DNA of 64,000 bases, taken from Pagrus major. Its lineage: Eukaryota > Chordata > Actinopteri > Spariformes > Sparidae. The stretch is from NCBI RefSeq assembly GCF_040436345.1, contig NC_133236.1, positions 14,293,966-14,357,965 on the forward strand, in the 5' to 3' direction. The first letter of the stretch is position 1; the number at the start of each line of letters is the position of its first letter. The notes under the pieces are model-generated. The model was not told the origin of the DNA, did no database searches, and was given only the letters and a program-made list of their open reading frames with translations. The translations under genes were made by a program, and so were the position numbers. Positions 35,723-48,758 of the stretch are shown in pieces.

Positions 35723-38700
35723 CTGTAGGCCAGACAGACAAGTGGATTAGAAGGATTAACCATTTTGTTAAAGTTTTCAGTTAACAGAATCATTAAAGGG
35801 TTACTACATAGGTGAAAAATAGTAGTAAAAAGCCTTTTGTGGCTCCAGAGGAAGCTGCATGTGATCTGATTTATTGCCTAGAGTGATGTCATTCAGTGGC
35901 AAAGTTGCATTGTGGGAAATGTAGGCACCAGGTTTTGAAAAGCAGTCCACAAATAATCAAAATCGATACATCAGAACCAGTTAAACACTTTTGTTATTCC
36001 ACGCATTCTTTCCTCCTTTTCAAAACTGAGCGCTGTTGATTGGAAAACGCATTAAAATATATATTAATGCTTTAACATTTATGTATTTGGTAAGAGACCA
36101 TGGTATAAGTGGGATAATGCCCTTTGAGGAGTCCATAATCTGGAAGTAATTGGTCTCCATGACAACCATTGTCCATTGATTCCTGATAACTGACACCATG
36201 TTGAGCGTTATCCATTAAGCTACTTACCAATGTAGTTTTTTAAGTTATAAGAATTACAAAATTAGAACCAGAAGTAGTGACATTTCTAACGTGAGCAGCT
36301 GTAACGTAAACAATTTTCCCTTCAGGGATAATAAAGTATTTGTGATTTTGACTTGTGCTTGATCTTTCTCTTCTTATTAAAGAGTCTGTCTTCTCTAAAA
36401 CTACTACCTTAAGCACTGTCTGCAATTCATTTTCTGATAATCAACTAATCATTTCTGCACTGTGTTAAAGGCCTTCCTCTACACTTCAACCCTGTTAAAT
36501 CCTGGTATCCGCCTCACCTTCCTTTTTCCGTGTGAACCATTGGTGGCACCTGAACAGCACGACGATGACCCCCGCCTCCATCAGCTGGATGGACGCGTAG
36601 ACCATGGGGAACAGGAACAGAGGGCCGATCAGCTCTGGGGGGAAGGCCACCTTCAGGATGGTGGAGCACAGCTGGATGTTCTGACAGCCTGTTTCCATAG
36701 CAACAGTCCTACACTCCCTGAGGGGGGATGGATGGATGTACACATAAAGGAAAGCTCACGACTCTTTGTTCCCTGACATGAGTACAATGCTACGTGTCAC
36801 AGTGTCCATCAGAGCTTGAGTCCACTTACGAGTGTTTGAGTCTGAAGAGCGCAGAGATGACGTAGCCGAAGGTGTAGCCTATGAAGGGCATGAGAGCGCC
36901 GATGGCCATGAGGGGAGGAGCCAGCACCGTCAGGATGGAGCCTCCGATCCCAATGCTGGCGAGGGTAGCGATCAATACAACAGCGATCATCAGTATAATG
37001 ATGCCTGCCTGAGAGCAGCAGAAACAAGTTAGACAGTAGATTCATCAGCCCTTTTATTGTTTTCTATATTATTATTATTATTAAAGAGATAGGTGTCTGG
37101 TGATCTTTAAGTATTGTCTGTGACACAGAGCTCTATAAACATTCATATGTAAGTATTAGAACCACCTCAGTGAGCTGCACTGGATGACATGTTCCTTCAC
37201 TACCACAAACAGTTTGAGCAATATTTACAAAGAACTACAGTACAGGGTTTTTTTAAAATAATTTTTAGTGGATTACATTTACCTTGGCAGGGCAGTATAA
37301 CCTTAAATGATTATTTTCAGACTATATATCGTGATACACAATATACATCTCTATTTTGGGGCTGGACAACAACATCAGTATAGAGTGGTGTAGTTTTTAG
37401 TCCTAAAACCCCACAATCAGTTAGCATTTTTGCACATCCAGTTACCTTGACTCAAAGATATTTACACGTTTTGTTCTACGGCATAAAACATCATTAAATG
37501 TCCCACAATTTAATTATAAAGCGCTCATGTGACTTAAAAACAGCGGTTGCTAACAAGCGGCTAAATGAGACTACAGAGGTTGTCACGGACATTAAATGTC
37601 ATCAGTGCACTGAAACAGTAAACTTCACAGGTAATCTTCTGTATCATAATCTCTAAAAAAAAAAAGTTGACATCAGCACATATTGAGCAACACATACACC
37701 AGTGTTGATATATTTGTGACGGGCCAGTATCGGCTGATAAGTCAGGCTCGAGCATGCACTAACCTTTGTGATGGTCTTGGAGTACTGCGGCCTGTAGTAG
37801 TTGATGAGGATGCCGACACCGCAGGGAATGAGGAGCATGACCAGCGATACCATGATCTCCATGTAGGGCACGGCGTTCCGCAGTTCAGGGAAGCCCTGAC
37901 AGTAGAGGTAGAGCAGCAGAGGCATCATGCCCAGAGCCAGCACCGTGGAGCAGCAAGTCATCACAATGCTGAGGGGGAAACACAGGGGATAACCTCTGGC
38001 TAGTGAACAACTGCTGCTGGGCCAGAGTTTATTCTCCATCACAACTCATGTATTCATACTCAATCAAGGAGCGCAATGGAACAAAGACTGGTCCCGTGAC
38101 CCCTGACCTTTTGTTTGGGCCCACTGTTGGGTAAAAAATCTGGTTAGCAATGAGGAATCTGGAAAACTATCTTTGTTTTGTGGAGAAGAAGAGCGACTAA
38201 AAGGACACATTGTTTTCTTAACGGCTGTTGTTCAAGGATCAAGAATGAACTTTGGACGTCAGATTCTGAGCCGACATGGAAGGAAAGTGATTAAAGGTGC
38301 TGTATTTAGATTTATCTAAAAAAAAAAACAAGGAGAGAAAAATAAATGATTTTACACCAAAATGGCGTTGTTTTTAAAACGTGGGTAATATTCACCGTAT
38401 TTTTGTCTCCTATGTGTCATGTGACGCACCCACATCCTCCTCGCTCTGATGTCTCAATGTCAAATAAAAAACCGACGGATAGTAAACCACAGAGAGACGG
38501 TGTCGATCATACAGATCAGATTGATAATGCGATGTGATCATAAAGTTCCAGAACAGCTCTGTCTAGCTTGGTTAGCTAGGATAAGAACGAACTTTCAGCT
38601 TTATAGCCACTGGATGATTTTCATGTGTCCTAACTCTTTTTCTGTTGACCCGTTAACCTTTCCTCTCGTGCCACCGAATCTTCCTTTTATACACATGAAA

Positions 38701-40258
38701 GGTCAATGAGTATGAATCAATTAACTTTTACTTGACAGCATGCTGTTAAGTTTGTGAGGCGTACTGATCATTGTATTCTCCAGGAGGCGGCAGGTCAGAT
38801 GTCCAACTTGTTAACTGCAATATTTTCTTCAGAGTAGATGATCTGTTCCAGGATTTACTGCCCTCACACTGCTCCGTTATATGACAGCAGCTGTTTCACA
38901 ACGTGCCGCCATCACCTTTACATTCCAGGCCTATTGTAACATGTTGTTTTTGAATGTGCCTGTGAATTTGCTGAGATATATAGTAATATCCGGATTCTGA
39001 TTCGTTGCCAGCATTGATTGGCACACGCAGTACGTGATGGGATGTTTTCTCGTACTTGTATTTTATCAACAAACTCATCATTATCTGAAAGAATCTGTTA
39101 GATCTGTGGTGTTTTAGTTATCGGCTGTTCTCACCATCTGTTAGCCTGATAAGCAGGCACACACCTGATCCTTGATGATAAGACCATAGTAAAGTAAAGA
39201 TTGACCCAGAATGTCGGGTTTCACAGTCAACCTTCCCTGATATATACCTGGGCTCACAGAAGCTTCTGGAGCCACCAACCTCTATAGTTGCAGTGTTCAC
39301 TTGTGTGTACCTGAGGTTCATGTCTCCCTGCAGAGCCAGGGCCAGGATGTTGGAGAGGCTTCCTCCAGGACAGCAGCCACAGATCAGAACCACCACAGCT
39401 CTGATTTCAGACAGCTGGAGCGCCTATAGCATGAAATCATAGCACATTCACACACAGCTGGCAATTTCTAGTCCACAGTCCACTTGTTGTGAGCAGTTTC
39501 ATGTAGGAACTATTTTCTTTCTGTATCACTGCGCCTAAGGAAGTGCGCACCTACTCGTGGACGAGAGGCTAACTAACTAAACGAGCTACAGCAAAGTCTT
39601 TGGTTTATTTTGAGTGACCGGGTCATGATTTCCTGACAGAGCACCACGAGCCAAGTGCCACGTAGTTCCTTAATATTGGAGAGAAGGCAGACATCTCTAC
39701 GGCTAATATCTCCAAAACTTGACAACTCACACCAAAACAATCTAGAGAGAAGAATAGCTCTGCAGGAAAGAGGAAAAATATGCATTTTTGATTTTGGGGT
39801 GAACTGTCCCTTTAACTACCAGAGCGTAAAGTAATACCAACCTTAGCTAAACAAAAGGCTGTAAGGGGCATGACACCATACTGGGCCAGCGCTGCTATCG
39901 CCACCCCCTTAGGCTTCATTATGTGATGCTGGAAAGAAGAAAAAAAGATGTTTTGGCACAGAAATCTTACAAAGAAGGTAAAGACCTACTATAAACACAG
40001 ATGATGTACTTTAAACTAGTGGATATCACCTGAAGTCACCTTGATCTTGGACACCTCCATGGTGCATCCCATTGAAACCATGGTGATGGTTAAGACAATG
40101 ATCAAAGATATGTTGATGGTTTTGTTGATTACTGGCGACATCAGAGACGTGTAAACAGAGCTGGTGTTCGCAGCCGTCGAGTTGAACCAGAAGCTTTCAT
40201 TGAGCCATGAATCTGGATCAGAGAGTAGATCTGCTGTGGAGTCCATGGTGGATGCCAT
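35661..40258 (-). CDS. slc10a1: Sodium/bile acid cotransporter (NTCP)
   Basis: Minus-strand exons in coding order: 40258-40040, 39928-39842, 39423-39311, 37968-37764, 37008-36830, 36717-36518, 35722-35661; 1065 bases, 354 aa plus stop, close to the 349 aa I recall for human NTCP. The N-terminus has several N-glycosylation sequons (NES, NST, NTS, NKT, NIS). [42 protein letters not shown] and [13 protein letters not shown] are SLC10 signatures. Q89, S126/N127 and E276/Q280/N281 align with the residues that form the two sodium sites in the family. Hydrophobic helices fill the rest. It imports conjugated bile salts with sodium, in mammals at the hepatocyte basolateral membrane. SLC10A2 is the main alternative; [10 protein letters not shown] and the srsf5 neighbour favour SLC10A1. 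The acceptor at 40275-40276 suggests an untranslated exon further upstream. If the exon 6 donor is ignored, the frame runs 7 codons into the intron to TAA. Confidence 0.95.
35723..36517 (-). other. slc10a1 last intron
   Basis: 795 bases. Contains a repeat tail at 36295-36358 and the sequence GCATTGTGGGAAATGTAG at 35907-35924, close to a reversed ZNF143-type motif. Otherwise nothing recognised. Confidence 0.65.
36295..36358. repeat. Non-LTR retrotransposon 3' tail fragment
   Basis: TTTTCCCTTCAGGGATAATAAAGTAT followed by TTGTGATTTTGACTT resembles the short 3' tail (CCCTCGGGATTAATAAAGTAT type) that many fish LINEs leave behind. Confidence 0.5.
37009..37763 (-). other. slc10a1 intron between exons 4 and 5
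   Basis: 755 bases, AT-rich. No identified element. Confidence 0.75.
37969..39310 (-). other. slc10a1 intron between exons 3 and 4
   Basis: 1342 bases, phase 2. No coding frame or repeat that I recognise. Confidence 0.75.
39424..39841 (-). other. slc10a1 intron between exons 2 and 3
   Basis: 418 bases, phase 0. Nothing identified. Confidence 0.75.
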
Positions 40259-40504
40259 GTTGGAGCAGCACGTACTAGGATGATGACACAAAGTAAGACA
40301 GAGAAAGTAAGAAATTTGATTTTGTGATTGAAATATATCCACAAATGTAACAACCAGGGAAGTAGGAGGTCAGTCACAGTTGGGGGTGCTGAGGGATCAG
40401 TCTGTATAATGATGTTATTGTAAATGTTGAGCGCCAACATATTAAAGGTCAAAGCAGCCGCAGCAACTACAGTCAACAACAGCACAGAGATGACGAGGGA
40501 GAGG

Positions 40505-40680
40505 AAAGTCCCCAGACTCCCTTATAAAATTACTCAATTTTGAGAGTTGTTGAGTTATGAGCAGCTTTATAAACTTTGTGGAAAATTGTCTATGACAAAT
40601 TCTTAATTATTTGGGCCTTCTTGTAAATTCAGCTAATGTTATACATTAGACCCTTTAGTTCTTTGTGTTAAAATCGTAAT
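40505..40680. repeat. Unnamed dispersed repeat, copy B
   Basis: Collinear with 19805-19978 (GGAAAGTCCCCAGA, CTCAATT, TTTGGGCC, TTGTAAATTCAGC, GTTATACAT). It lies about 250-420 bases upstream of the slc10a1 start codon and carries a minus-strand TTTATAAAG at about 40565-40573. Confidence 0.6.
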
Positions 40681-41390
40681 GTCCATTTGCCTATAGAGCA
40701 CCGAAGTGCATATTCTATATGCATTTTTTTTAATCAATTGATGGTTTTTATAATGTGTCATTTTGGGGGTGCTGCAGCCCCATCAGCACCTTTACTTCCT
40801 GTGTCCTTGGTAACAACAATGGTTTGATTTCGATTTGGTTACTTTCAGATTTCAGATTTTCACATTTTTAGAAGACCTTTGTTCATTCATTATTGTTCCA
40901 CTCATTCCATCACAGAACAATGAGGGCGGTAGAAATCATTGAAACGAAGACTGCCATCATATACATGTTCTCTGCAAGTGTATGTAAACCTTTGACCACA
41001 ATAATTGTGTCAATAAATACTTCTGCTGTGTCACTGCTACAGCGAAGTGTCCGTTGCTTCTCAACAAGTACACATGTTGTGTTGATAAGCAGTGGTTACC
41101 ATGAGCGAACATGAGGGGCACAAGTTCAGAGTCTAGTTCATAATTCACATTATATGGTCTTGTGAACCTGTCACCTAATTTTCAAGGTAGAGTAATTTCA
41201 CCTTTACTCTCGACTCTCAAGATATTTTCACCTGATAGGAGAGACGTCACAGTTGTAACACTTCTCACTTTTCAGACTTTTTGGTTTTTTACCTACATGT
41301 GTAATATTATTAGGCAAACGGCGTACATGTGTCTGCTTTCACAAACCATTTAAAGTTTTTCAATACAGAAAACAAGTGGTGAGGAATTAA

Positions 41391-41545
41391 AGGGGCACTG
41401 TGTAGTGTTGGCAAAGAAATTTAAACCCAAAATTTTAACATTTACAATATTAATGAGGTAATAATGCAAACTCAGAAATATTTATTTTTTTCCATAACTT
41501 AATAAACAAGCTGTAGCGCAGCTTTAAGGCGACTCGCCCCTATTT
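41391..41545. mobile_element. TTAA-flanked miniature element, left-end fragment
   Basis: Begins after TTAA (41387-41390) with AGGGGCACTGTGTAGTG and follows the sequence of the complete element at 44228-44576 (GTAATAATGCAAACTCAGA, CCATAACTTAATAAACAAGC). No matching right end was found, so the right boundary is approximate. Confidence 0.6.
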
Positions 41546-43251
41546 CCAAATTTGAACATTTTGGTGAAATATCAAGATTAAAACATCCTAAAATTGATGA
41601 AGAAGTTGACTTTTTTTCCTCATAATTATAATTGCATTTGGTCTCTAGCTCCATAATGAGGCACCTGCAGCAGAAAATACACTGTATGTTTATTCACACA
41701 GTTGATACTGTAATACCTGTATATTTATGTTTTCAGCACATACAGGATGCTGACTGGCAGAGAAAAGGCAACATGGCTACAACTTTAAGTCCCCCTATTT
41801 ATCATTCATCAGCATTATACAAATATTTAGTAAAAAACTTTAATGTAGCTGGACACAGAAATGTAAGTTTATTAATGGTATGTCATAATTAATAATTCAA
41901 TCATAATTATGAGATTAAAAAGTGAAAATTGAGATACAAAAGTCATGAGAATAAACGTCAACACTAAACTCATAATTATGTCTTTTTAACTCATAATTAT
42001 ACTATGGGAATAGTTTTGATCATTTTTTGGCCTTTAACTGGCAGAAAAGGGCGTCCATATGTTAAATAAGTCATATATACAGGAGAGAGAAGTCAGTCTT
42101 TTTTTAATAACAAGATTTTATAATTCCTTTATTTAGTACGATGTCAGTATTTATAAAATCCTGGATACAGCACTGCATGCAAGAAAATTGCAGTTTATAG
42201 CTAGCGAACATTAACGTGCATCTTAGGTGCCCTGCACCCCTGCTGACATTTAAGACATTCAGAAACTGTTGACTGACAGTAAACACGTGTATATATCTGC
42301 AGGAAGTCACTTAAATCTGGCTAATTTGTTAAAGACACCCTGCTTTTGCCTTTTTTCTCAAACCTCACTCTCCAAGTGAGCCTCCATCTCCAGAGCTGAC
42401 AACCACATCCTCCCTACTGGCATGCTCACACGCTGTGTGCAGACAAATTACCTTCGCAGGATTTCTCACATCTATATTTCACTCATAAAAAGAAACACAC
42501 ACGTGCAAAAAGAAAAAGTACTGGAACACCACTAGTTACTTACTGCTTGACTGTTCTGAAGGTGAGAATTGCACACTTATTCTCAGAGGTCAGCTTGTAG
42601 AAAACAGCAGCAAGAGCTCCCAAGTGGATTCCCAGTAAACAAACACTTCTCCCTGCTTGAAGTGTAAAACTGATTTGTCTGCAGCTGCAGGTAAATTTTT
42701 GCTACCTGTTGGGCCAGAGCGTCCTCTCCTTGTGTGCTGTCAGTCTCTTTACTGTCAGTAACGAATGACACATGACGGCTGATGGTTGTACAGAGCTGCC
42801 ATCTAGTGCACAGTTGACTTCTGCAGCCTAAGTGACACATGAGAGAGGAGAGAAAGGTGATTAAAAGATACATCTGTTTTCGTGTGTTATTTCTGACACA
42901 GCTCTCGTTGGCATTGATTTTGATTTTTTTAATTAAGGACACAATGCAGCTCTGTAGCTCATCTTTTTATCTTTTCGCAGAGTCTTTCTAAAAAAAAAAT
43001 TGAGATATTTTTAAAGTGTTGACACAATCCTCTCTCGGGTAAGTTTGTGGCTGAAAGAACGGACATCTGCAAGACATTCCGGAGGAGGAAGATCCTGTGA
43101 ATATTCCCCAAAGCTCTCTGAAGGCTTTCTGTGTGAATTGTTTTGTAGTGACCACAATGAGTCATAGAGAGGAAGAGAAGAATATCCTAATTATCATCTC
43201 TGTCCTGTGAGAGTAAAACTCATGTCGTCTGTCCTTATTTGCTACAATTAA

Positions 43252-44223
43252 AAGGTCCAGTGTGTGGGATTTAGGGGCAGAAATGGAATATATAACGTTT
43301 ATAATTATGTTTTTTATATACAGTATCATCACCTAGAATTAAGCTTTGTTGTTTTTCCTATTCAGTCCAGTGAGAACTGCTCGTCTGGCGCATACTCCAA
43401 AAGACTTTCTGACGTTTACTTCGTGGCTTTGCGGCCAAGGGAATGTGCGCTATAGACTAGGTATGTTTGGCAATATTTGAAGGCAAAACGACATAGCTAT
43501 TTGACAACTGTTTAGCTAGCGTCGGACAACAGCTAACGTTAGCAAACATTAGCTAACATTAAATAAACCGCCCGGGATGTGCGCTTATATAACGGTTTTC
43601 CTACCACATCATGCGACAATATCAAAAGGTGATGTTAGCTCAGAAGTGGTTGAATGCTAATGTTAGCCGTTGACTACTTGTAGTTTATGGGCAATCAAAG
43701 GCTATGTGTTGTTTTACTTTGTAATAAGGCCTGATGTCCCTCTGAATTTTCATTATTCATTGTCTTTTCAGTTGCAGTTCAGTTGAGAAGCTGTGACACG
43801 ATAATAATTTGTCACATGTCCTACATTCATACACTTGCAACCTGCGATACAGCAGTGTGACTTTTGAGTTTCCAACCCTGAGCTTGAGATCAGAGGAAAA
43901 TGGTTGTGTTTCCATGTGTTTCTCCTGCTGGCCCCACTTGCCAGTTTCCACTTGGTCCACAGGCTTTACATTGTGATGATGTCACAGATATTTAAATGGC
44001 TCTTCTCATGTCTAGGAAAGTTTTAATAGAAAGACTTTTAATACAAGGAGTCATAATTAATCTTGTTTGCAGTTCACTCCAGCTGTAAATAATACATTCA
44101 TGGTCCTCTTCCATGTTTTACAGCCATGTTCAATTTAAACACAGGCTCAGGAGAGGGACTTTCTAAATGTTTGCATTCTTAGCATTTGTCACTAGATGCC
44201 GCTAAATCCTACACACTGGACCT
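43252..44223. mobile_element. TTAA-flanked non-autonomous element (GGTCCAGTGTGT type)
   Basis: The left end AAGGTCCAGTGTGTGGGATTT and the right end (reverse complement AGGTCCAGTGTGTAGGATTT) form inverted repeats of about 20 bases. TTAA lies at 43248-43251 and 44224-44227. At 972 bases it has no long open frame. A TTAA target duplication is the piggyBac pattern, but the CCC-type terminus is missing, so the superfamily is left open. Confidence 0.75.
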
Positions 44224-44227
44224 TTAA

Positions 44228-44576
44228 AGGGGCACTATGTAGTTGGAGAAGAAATTCCAACTCAGAATTTAATTATTTACGATATTCACGTAATAATACA
44301 ATCTCAGATTTTTTTTTTCCATAACTGAATAAACAAGCTGTTCTCAGAGGAAAATAAGGTCCCAGAACACTGTTTGAAGCTAGAAAGGTGGCAGGGTCCG
44401 CCACATATAAACAAAGTAAAACAGTATGAAACTGTGTTGTCCTTTAAGGTCAGTTTGTTTATTCAGTCATGAAAACAAAGAGAGTTTGTTTATTTAGTTT
44501 GTTTAGGCATAAAAAAAATCAGTCAATGAAGATCTTTCTCTTCTGAATGTCTTCCCGAAAACTACATAGTGCACCT
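44228..44576. mobile_element. TTAA-flanked miniature element (GGCACTATGTAGT type)
   Basis: The left end AGGGGCACTATGTAGTT and the right end (reverse complement AGGTGCACTATGTAGTT) are inverted repeats. TTAA lies at 44224-44227 and 44577-44580. At 349 bases it is non-coding. It abuts the previous element and shares its right TTAA. Confidence 0.75.
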
Positions 44577-44829
44577 TTAAACTGCGACAGCTTTGTTTTG
44601 AAAACTAAAATCTTAGAAGGCCCTTTTCTTAGTCAAATATAAAAATCTTGAGCACTGTTAGCAGCCTCAAGAGCCTAAATGTTCATTAAATTTCACATTA
44701 GAAAAGTGTTGGATGGAACAACTATACAGCAGTTTTTCTTTTACTGCCGTTTAACCAACAGAAAGGCAGTTTATGTGTCATGTTTTACATACAGGTAGTC
44801 TACTTTCAGTGCCCCTTTCCTGCCAAAAA

Positions 44830-45207
44830 ATGGCCTCAGAAGTTGTCAAGAGGAGAGCATTAAAAACACAAATGGATCATTTGCTCATTTGGACTCTACA
44901 GCGTTGCTTTACTTCTCAGAGAACGTGTGATGTTATCATCAGGCTCGTTGGCGACAGCATTCTGGCTAGCGAGCAGATTAGCTTTTGCCAAGTACAAACT
45001 CTGCCGCACATGATCACAAATTACGTGCAGTTCACAGATTGTTGCTCTAAAGCTCGAGCCAAGATTCCTGATAGCTTTCATTTGCCGGACAATTCCGCTG
45101 TTGCTGCAAATCCCTCTGCAGAAGAAACTCCTCGCGCACGTAGCTCTGTGCCAGCCCGAGAGAAGCTCCTGCTTAATGCATTCAACATGGTTATGAGACA
45201 CAGCTAA
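44830..45207 (+). other. Unrecognised open reading frame
   Basis: Open frame of 126 codons from the internal ATG at 44830 (MASEVVKRRALKTQ), or 144 codons from 44773. The predicted protein is mixed in composition with no domain I recognise. There is no low-complexity bias, but it is also largely open on the other strand (44896-45201) and sits among transposon fragments. It may be a decayed transposon or domesticated remnant, a short gene, or chance. Confidence 0.2.
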
Positions 45208-45517
45208 GATAAAGGTAAATCCATTCGATCAGTGGTTCCCTGACAGAAGTACTTTTTGTGTATGAAAAGATTGTGGAGCAGCTCAGCTAATTTGAGAGGA
45301 GGAAAATAAACTAAATTAAAGGATTATAAATTGTTGTTCGGCTGATCTTTAGTATATGTATGTAATACTATATATAGAAGTCCTTTAATAAGACTATGTA
45401 AGTGTTAATCATAGTGTATAAACACATTTATTGGTAGATTATAAGACGTTTTTAAGCACTTGTAAGAAACATTTTAAAGGTTTATAGATGCTCAACACTG
45501 TCAATAAAAGTCTTTTT

Positions 45518-45845
45518 GTTACCTCTGCCAAGAAGATTATGTTTTCACCCGTGTCCATTTGTTGGTTTGTTGGTTTGTCAGCAGAATTACACAAAAACTA
45601 CAAAACAGATTTCCACGAAACTTGAATGGATGATGGGTCTCAGCCCAGAATAGACCCCATTAACTTTTGGTGCGGATCCAGGAATGACATTTTCGTTAAT
45701 TACTCAGGGAACAATGCATGGATCTTGATGAAAAATATCTGCCTTCATCAGGGCGACTGGTATCTATGAGTGAGTACAGCTTGATGCAGATCCTTATAAA
45801 AGTCCAGATCTAGTGGACTGGAATACACGAGTACTTTGGGGGTGC
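45518..45845. repeat. Widespread fish interspersed repeat (GTGTCCATTTGTTGGTTTGT type)
   Basis: The ordered text ATTACACAAAAACTACAAAACAG, TTTCCACGAAACTTG, TTTTGGTGCGGATCCAG, TCAGGGAACAATGCATGGAT and GACTGGTATCTATGAGTG is familiar from many fish genomes as a dispersed repeat. No coding capacity. Boundaries are approximate. Confidence 0.7.
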
Positions 45846-48160
45846 TTTTGGGGATCAGCCAGAAACAAAATGTTGGAAATAACTGCAGTAGACCAACATA
45901 CCATTTGTCCTCTGTATAGAAAGAAATCTAAGCATTGAATATGGCTGACGGGTTTGAAAATGGCCGTTTGGAAAATATTGCATCTTCATGCAATGAAAGC
46001 ATCCATAGTGGAAATCTGACACTGACTGTATTCTGATAGACTTGTTTGTGAATGATCATGATGAGTCATGAAGTTAAGTGTATAAATAAGTCTCTGCCCC
46101 TGTGAGACAATCGTTTCTTGGTGTGTCATCCTCCGCTGAGACAATGGAATAAAGATTAGTTGGAGTAAACTAGTCCAGCACTGACGCAACAACACGTCAT
46201 CAGTAGCGTTCTTAAAGCAGGCAGGTCTTTGAAATCTAAAATCACCAGAAAAAAGCTGAGCGACACCACAGATTCACAGTATTTACGGTCCACCGTGCCA
46301 CTGGAGAGACGATTCCCCCATACTTGTGACTCTTAACCATTCTGATTGCAAATGGATTACACTCGAAATGTGCAGGGAGGTGGAGAGAGTATTTGTATTC
46401 ATAACTGTACAAAAGTGTACAAAAAGAACAATTACACTTAATGATTTTTTGCGTTTTAAGGCGGGTAGCGTTTAAGGTGCTTTACCGCAACCTACTACGA
46501 CAACATGGGAACGGAAAGAATCAGAAATGATATCAGAGGTTATGTATTATTAACCCAATGTTATCATATGTGTATTATTGACACAATACCAATTTAATTT
46601 ATTTCAAATATCATGGTTATTGTCATTATCGTTCTATAGCAACACCCCTAGCTGAGAATATACTTTACACTGTAAATATATAGATAGTGTATTGTAGTTT
46701 TCACCTCATTAAATCCTTAGGTCATCCAAAAATAATTATTATTAGTAATGAGATCATTACTCCAAATACTTGAATCACTTGTAAGTCACATTACTGTAGA
46801 TTATTCTGCTTATCAATGATGTGTAGTGTTTTCAAATGTTAACGTGCACACACACAAAAACTGCATTCGAAACCGCATCATGCTCATTCAAGGCACTTCA
46901 TGTGTGTCTACCCTTAATCTGATGGTATATCTGACAGTGCAACCCCCTCCTCTCCCTTTCACAAGTCATGCACTGACAACAATGGCAAGAACAAAAAAAA
47001 AATCTCTTATGGTGACTGCATACTGGGGCCGTTCCAGTGTAGTCTGCAGTACCCTGGAAAGGGACAAAAGGAGGACATTTTAATGGTTTAACAGGCCGGC
47101 CCTGTGAGGACATAGGGGGAGGGGAGGGAGGCTCGGCCTGAGCTGATCAGCTCTCTCTCTTTAGCTATAATTACAGCCCAGTGCTTCACATACCTGGATT
47201 TTTTACTACTTGTCCCTCCTCCAGTCCCAGCCACAGCTAATCAATGTCTCAGCTTGAATATTATGGGCTGAAATGGTGCTGAAACACTTCATAAGTCAGC
47301 TCGGGCCTGGGGGGATAGCGTTAAGGGTGTGGCAAGAATAAGGCAGATGTGAAAAATCTCTGTGAGCTCTGCCTCATTATCATATTTTTTCATTAACATT
47401 ACCCATCCCAGGAGGTAATTTAAATGTGATTGTAGCGCACAAATATAGCTTTCTTGCTGTCATCCATGAAGACAGAGAGGCTTTACTGCAGTGGATGCAT
47501 TATTAAAGGCTGGCCTTATTGTGTGGTCATCCTTTACTTAGGGCTATAGTGTTACGTACCATATTCCTAGGTGACCCTGTTTGGCTCTGCTGCTGCAGGA
47601 CATGCAGTATGATTCTATAAAATGGTAGATAGGGGTTGAAATTGGCATTAGGACAAGACATAGAGGTATAACAGGAAGTGGGATGATGCAGATTGGCTAG
47701 AAGGTAGGGGAAAAAATGGTTGGATCAAGGTCAGTACAGGTCTAAAGCCCCGTGTCTGTAGGGAAGGCGATGGAGAGCAGGGTGTCGCCCACAGCTGCTG
47801 TGGCCTCTTGACCTGTTGGGTGAATGGATGAGTCTGCTCCAGGCTTGTTTTTTTTTTCTTTTTTACACATTCACTGACCCACTGTTGCAAAATAATCCAG
47901 TGTAAGCTCCTTATCTACAGCACAATTTTGTGAAAAAGGAAGCACCAGTGCAGATTATTCGCAATTTGTTGTGAGATCAGCCCCCACACTGCATAACATC
48001 TATTTTCCCACCATTACATGTATACAACATGAACTCAAAGGCCTGAGTTGTGGGAAATGCAATGTAAGTTCTGCATCAAAATGGCTGTATGTCAGATTTT
48101 TAGGGCTACAACTTACAACTTACTTACTTCAATTAAATATTAGTGAATAGTAAAAGAAAT

Positions 48161-48346
48161 GGACTATTCATCATTAGTTAGGGATATTTTTTAGTGTTTC
48201 ACTTGATTGTCTATTCTGTGACATATCTGAATTTTTATTTTGTGTTTTGTGAATATCTTCCAAAAATAATGTGAAACATTTTATTTGACTTTTATTGCAT
48301 ATCCATGCACCCATATCCCAATATCCCCAACTAATTTTGAGTGCCG
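48161..48346 (-). mobile_element. TA-flanked miniature transposon (mariner-like), copy 2
   Basis: Both ends are recognisable: the left as GGACTATTCATCATTAGTTAGGGATAT-like, the right as ATATCCCCAACTAATTTTGAGTGCCG before TA (47-48 of the 483xx line). The interior TTGACTTTTATTGCATATCC matches copy 1 almost exactly. Confidence 0.75.
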
Positions 48347-48730
48347 TACATAAAAATATCCAATAGCAGTTGTTTTGTACAGCCAACCAAAAAAATATTC
48401 AGTTCAATATCATATCAGACTTAAAAAAAAACATGTTATATTCACATTTTAGTAGCTGGAACTAATGAATATAATGGCTATTCGCCATTTTGCTTGGAAA
48501 AATTACTTAAATGATGAATCGATTCTTTAAAAAATGGCAAATTAAATGTATTTTGTTTCAGCTCAACAGATGTTATTTTAGATATAGTTGTAATGATATA
48601 GGCTGTGAGGGAAAAGAATATAAACAAAGAAATAAATAAAAAGGAAAATCAGGAAATAAGGCTGCATTTTTAGTGAAAAGGAAGAATCAGCTGATTCGTG
48701 CATATTTGTAGGCTGCTGTAATAACAGGAC

Positions 48731-48758
48731 GTGAGTGTGTGTGTGTGTGTGTGTGTGT
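48731..48758. repeat. (GT)n microsatellite
   Basis: About 12 uninterrupted GT units just upstream of the max promoter region. Confidence 0.95.

Noticed and set aside
35907-35924. GCATTGTGGGAAATGTAG as a reversed ZNF143-type site
   Set aside because: One mismatch in the core and no promoter context; it lies within an slc10a1 intron beside repeat sequence.
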